This document shows, piece after piece, positions 61,766 through 64,000 of a DNA stretch of 64,000 nucleotides. Both the position numbers and the translations under genes were made by a program. How positions within the stretch are numbered: position 1 is the stretch's first letter; the number at the start of each line of letters is the position of its first letter. The notes under the pieces are model-generated. The model had not been told where the DNA came from and made no database searches. It saw only the letters and a program-made list of their open reading frames with translations. Origin of the DNA: Cytobacillus sp. FSL H8-0458 (GTDB lineage: Bacteria > Bacillota > Bacilli > Bacillales > Cytobacillaceae); assembly GCF_038002165.1 (NCBI RefSeq), contig NZ_JBBOBR010000001.1:3782001-3846000 (forward strand), written 5' to 3'.

Positions 61766-63163
61766 TTATACCTTTTCATAAGGATGCAAAGTGCTTGGAT
61801 AAATCTCCGTCGGATACTGGCCTGTAAAGCAAGCCAGGCATTGTCCGTCTTTTCGGCCGATTGCTTTGACCATGCCCTCTGTACTTAAAAAGGTCAGTGT
61901 GTCCGCACCAATGATTTCTCTTATTTCCTCAACAGAATGATTGCCTGCAATCAGTTCTTCCTTTGTAGAAGTATCGATTCCATAGAAGCATGGATTTTTA
62001 ATCGGCGGTGAGCTGATAAGCACATGCACCTCTGTAGCTCCCGCTTCTTTCAGCATGGTGACGATCCGTCTGCTTGTTGTGCCTCGGACGATCGAATCAT
62101 CGACCATAATGACTCTCTTTCCTTCTACGACTCCTCGTACCGGAGACAGCTTCATTTTTACGCCTTGCTCACGCAGCGACTGAGATGGCTGGATAAAAGT
62201 CCGGCCAACATAGCGGTTTTTGATCAGACCCATCTCGTATGGAATGCCTGAAGCTTCTGCATAGCCAATCGCAACAGAGATGCTTGAGTCAGGTACACCT
62301 GTAACGACGTCCCCTTCAATTGGAGCCTCAAAAGCGAGCTGCTTCCCAAGATTTTTCCGGGCTGTATGAACGTTGATCCCGTTGATATTACTGTCCGGAC
62401 GGGAAAAATAAACATATTCCATTGTACACATTGCAATATTAGAAGCCATTGCAAACATTTCAGAACGGAATCCATTGTCGTCAATGATCAGCAGTTCTCC
62501 TGGCAGAATATCGCGGATATACTCTGCACCGACAACATCAAAAGCACATGTTTCAGATGCAACCGCATAAGCATCGCCAATTTTGCCAAGTGAGAGCGGC
62601 CTCATGCCGTTCGGATCCAGCGCAACCATCAGCTCTGTTTCGGTCATGATCAGAAAAGCATAAGCCCCTTTAATCATGGATAAAGCATTTTTGACACGGT
62701 CCTTTAGAGAAGAGAAGCCTGCACGCTTAATTAAGTGTGCCAGCACCTCTGTATCCGAGCTTGTTTGAAAAATACTTCCTTGTCCTTCAAGCTGATGCTT
62801 CAAGGCAGTCGCATTCACCAGGTTTCCGTTATGGCAAAGCGCAAGACTTCCGCTTTGTGAGTTGAATAGCAGAGGCTGGACATTTTCATATCCTCCCCCG
62901 CCGGCAGTCGCATAGCGCACATGCCCGATTGCCGCCTTCCCTTCCAGCTCCTTCATGGCATCTGCAGTAAAGATTTCTGTCACCAGGCCTTCGCCTTTCA
63001 TGCCTTTCAGCTTCTTCCCATCTGTAACGACCATTCCGGTACCTTCCTGGCCGCGGTGCTGCAGACTGTGAAGCCCGTAATACGTAATCTGGGAGGCATC
63101 CTGATGCCCCCAGATTCCAAAAACACCGCACTCTTCATTTAGTCCTCTTATTTCAGCAAGCAT
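61766..63163 (-). CDS. purF: amidophosphoribosyltransferase
   Basis: 465-residue committed enzyme of purine synthesis, PRPP plus glutamine to phosphoribosylamine. It has an 11-residue propeptide ([11 protein letters not shown]) before the Ntn nucleophile Cys12, as in B. subtilis. Glutaminase residues are in [10 protein letters not shown] and [10 protein letters not shown]. The PRPP loop is [16 protein letters not shown] near 345. C-terminal cysteines ([10 protein letters not shown]), with an earlier one, fit the 4Fe-4S cluster of the bacillar enzyme. It overlaps the purL 3' end by 16 bp; its ribosome binding site AAAGGAG lies inside purL. Confidence 0.98.
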   Translation of the reverse strand: MLAEIRGLNEECGVFGIWGHQDASQITYYGLHSLQHRGQEGTGMVVTDGKKLKGMKGEGLVTEIFTADAMKELEGKAAIGHVRYATAGGGGYENVQPLLFNSQSGSLALCHNGNLVNATALKHQLEGQGSIFQTSSDTEVLAHLIKRAGFSSLKDRVKNALSMIKGAYAFLIMTETELMVALDPNGMRPLSLGKIGDAYAVASETCAFDVVGAEYIRDILPGELLIIDDNGFRSEMFAMASNIAMCTMEYVYFSRPDSNINGINVHTARKNLGKQLAFEAPIEGDVVTGVPDSSISVAIGYAEASGIPYEMGLIKNRYVGRTFIQPSQSLREQGVKMKLSPVRGVVEGKRVIMVDDSIVRGTTSRRIVTMLKEAGATEVHVLISSPPIKNPCFYGIDTSTKEELIAGNHSVEEIREIIGADTLTFLSTEGMVKAIGRKDGQCLACFTGQYPTEIYPSTLHPYEKV

Positions 63164-64000
63164 GGAATAGCTCCTTTCCAGGCCTGCTTCAGAACGTCAA
63201 CCTGTTCGGCAAGCACTAGGCCCTCTTCATTAGACATATAAAGTACAGGTGCTTCGGTTACTTCACCGATTAGTACCGCATCTACTAACCGTTCAAATGC
63301 TTCCTGGTTTTCTTTTTTTACAGATAGCAGGAAACGGGATTGTGATTCACTGAATAAAGCTGAAGTCGCATTTCCTGTTACCCGGATGTCCGCTCCCAGA
63401 CCTTTTGAACCAATCAGGCTTTCCGCAGCAGCTACTGCCAGTCCGCCTTCTGCCACATCGTGCGCAGAGGCAACAAGTCCTGAACGGATGGCTTGTAAAA
63501 TTTGTTCCTGTGCCTTTTCTTCTTTTTCGAGATCGAGCTCAGGCGCTTTTCCAAAAATCCTGCCGTGTACCATCTTCTGCAGCTCACTGCCTCCAAATTC
63601 ATCCTTTGTTTCGCCAACCAGATAAATTAAATCCCCAGCTGCTTTAAATGATTGGGTTGTCACATGATCAATGTCATCTACAAGCCCGACCATTCCGATA
63701 ACAGGCGTTGGATAAATAGCTGTTCCGTTTGTTTCGTTATATAATGAGACGTTTCCGCCGATAACTGGCGTATTTAATGTGCGGCATGCTTCACTGATTC
63801 CGTCTGCCGCTTTTTCGATTTGCCAGAAGATTTCAGGCTTCTCCGGGTTTCCGAAGTTCAGATTATCCGTTATTGCCAATGGCTGGCCGCCGGAGCAAAT
63901 GATATTTCTAGCTGCTTCAGCCACAGCAATTTTCCCGCCTGTTTCAGGATCAAGATACATATAACGGGAATTGCAGTCTGTCGTCATTGCCAATCCTTTG
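63148..64000 (-). CDS. purL: FGAM synthase large subunit, C-terminal part (runs off the window)
   Basis: C-terminal 283 residues of phosphoribosylformylglycinamidine synthase subunit II, which converts FGAR and glutamine-derived ammonia to FGAM. Visible: [68 protein letters not shown] and [11 protein letters not shown], all PurL repeat-2 motifs. The start is outside the window to the right. The gene feeds directly into purF with a 16-bp overlap. Confidence 0.97.
   Translation of the reverse strand, partial: KGLAMTTDCNSRYMYLDPETGGKIAVAEAARNIICSGGQPLAITDNLNFGNPEKPEIFWQIEKAADGISEACRTLNTPVIGGNVSLYNETNGTAIYPTPVIGMVGLVDDIDHVTTQSFKAAGDLIYLVGETKDEFGGSELQKMVHGRIFGKAPELDLEKEEKAQEQILQAIRSGLVASAHDVAEGGLAVAAAESLIGSKGLGADIRVTGNATSALFSESQSRFLLSVKKENQEAFERLVDAVLIGEVTEAPVLYMSNEEGLVLAEQVDVLKQAWKGAIPCLLK

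Overview
The window is chromosomal DNA of a low-to-moderate GC, spore-former-type member of the Bacillaceae. The gene content, strong AGGAGG-type ribosome binding sites, frequent TTG/GTG starts and U-tailed hairpin terminators all fit. The right part follows, on the minus strand, the Bacillus subtilis order pur operon - yerA - yerB - yerC - pcrB - pcrA - ligA - yerH, and further left gatCAB ... dgkB - rlmCD. A structured intergenic repeat between purH and purD is of a type I associate with Cytobacillus-like bacilli. The genus is inference only. No rRNA, tRNA, prophage, insertion sequence or CRISPR array was found.

Layout. 1-9.5 kb: partial MFS transporter, carboxylesterase, glutaminyl-tRNA synthetase, ASCH protein, small membrane protein, glycerophosphodiesterase, a TerD/zinc-ribbon/TerB fusion, metallo-hydrolase, an unknown small protein and a 2-hydroxyacid dehydrogenase. 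9.5-24.8 kb: DUF421 protein, EamA exporter, M28 aminopeptidase, a small FAD protein, two orphan PAS histidine kinases, the xpaC-yaaN (TelA) pair, a secreted SH3/C39-like protein, a secreted phosphodiesterase-type phosphatase and rlmCD. 25-34.5 kb: dgkB, a TetR gene with a small partner, an anti-sigma-like zinc protein, plsY, a second DUF421 protein, a V4R-STAS protein with a good sigma-B-type promoter, phosphoesterase, ppaC, nitronate monooxygenase and a thioredoxin-like protein. 34.5-46 kb: gatCAB, cupin, yueI, isocitrate lyase, an RsbR-type STAS protein, proline symporter with a 32-residue accessory ORF, nicotinamidase and P5C dehydrogenase. 46-64 kb: the pcrB-pcrA-ligA-camS operon, yerCBA, and purL(partial)-F-M-N-H-D.

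How the genes work together. The purine genes make IMP from PRPP (amidotransferase through IMP cyclohydrolase). GatCAB and GlnS are two alternative routes to Gln-tRNA(Gln). PutP and the P5C dehydrogenase serve proline use, but proline dehydrogenase is absent. Two STAS proteins, several sigma-B-like promoters and two orphan kinases point to general-stress and phosphorelay signalling.

The most unusual content is intergenic. Four arrays have a 20-21 nt period and alternate a fixed core with a variable 8-11 nt segment; two of them share the core TTGGCCGGTAAAT, and all four read in the sense of the gene upstream. One 52-bp tandem array shows covarying hairpin arms. Two copies of a nested-hairpin element sit inside the pur operon, one carrying an extra hairpin module. 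A shared TGTTATA palindrome lies near aceA, putP and the P5C dehydrogenase gene. All starts given here were chosen by ribosome-binding-site spacing and family length, so several differ from the longest reading frame.
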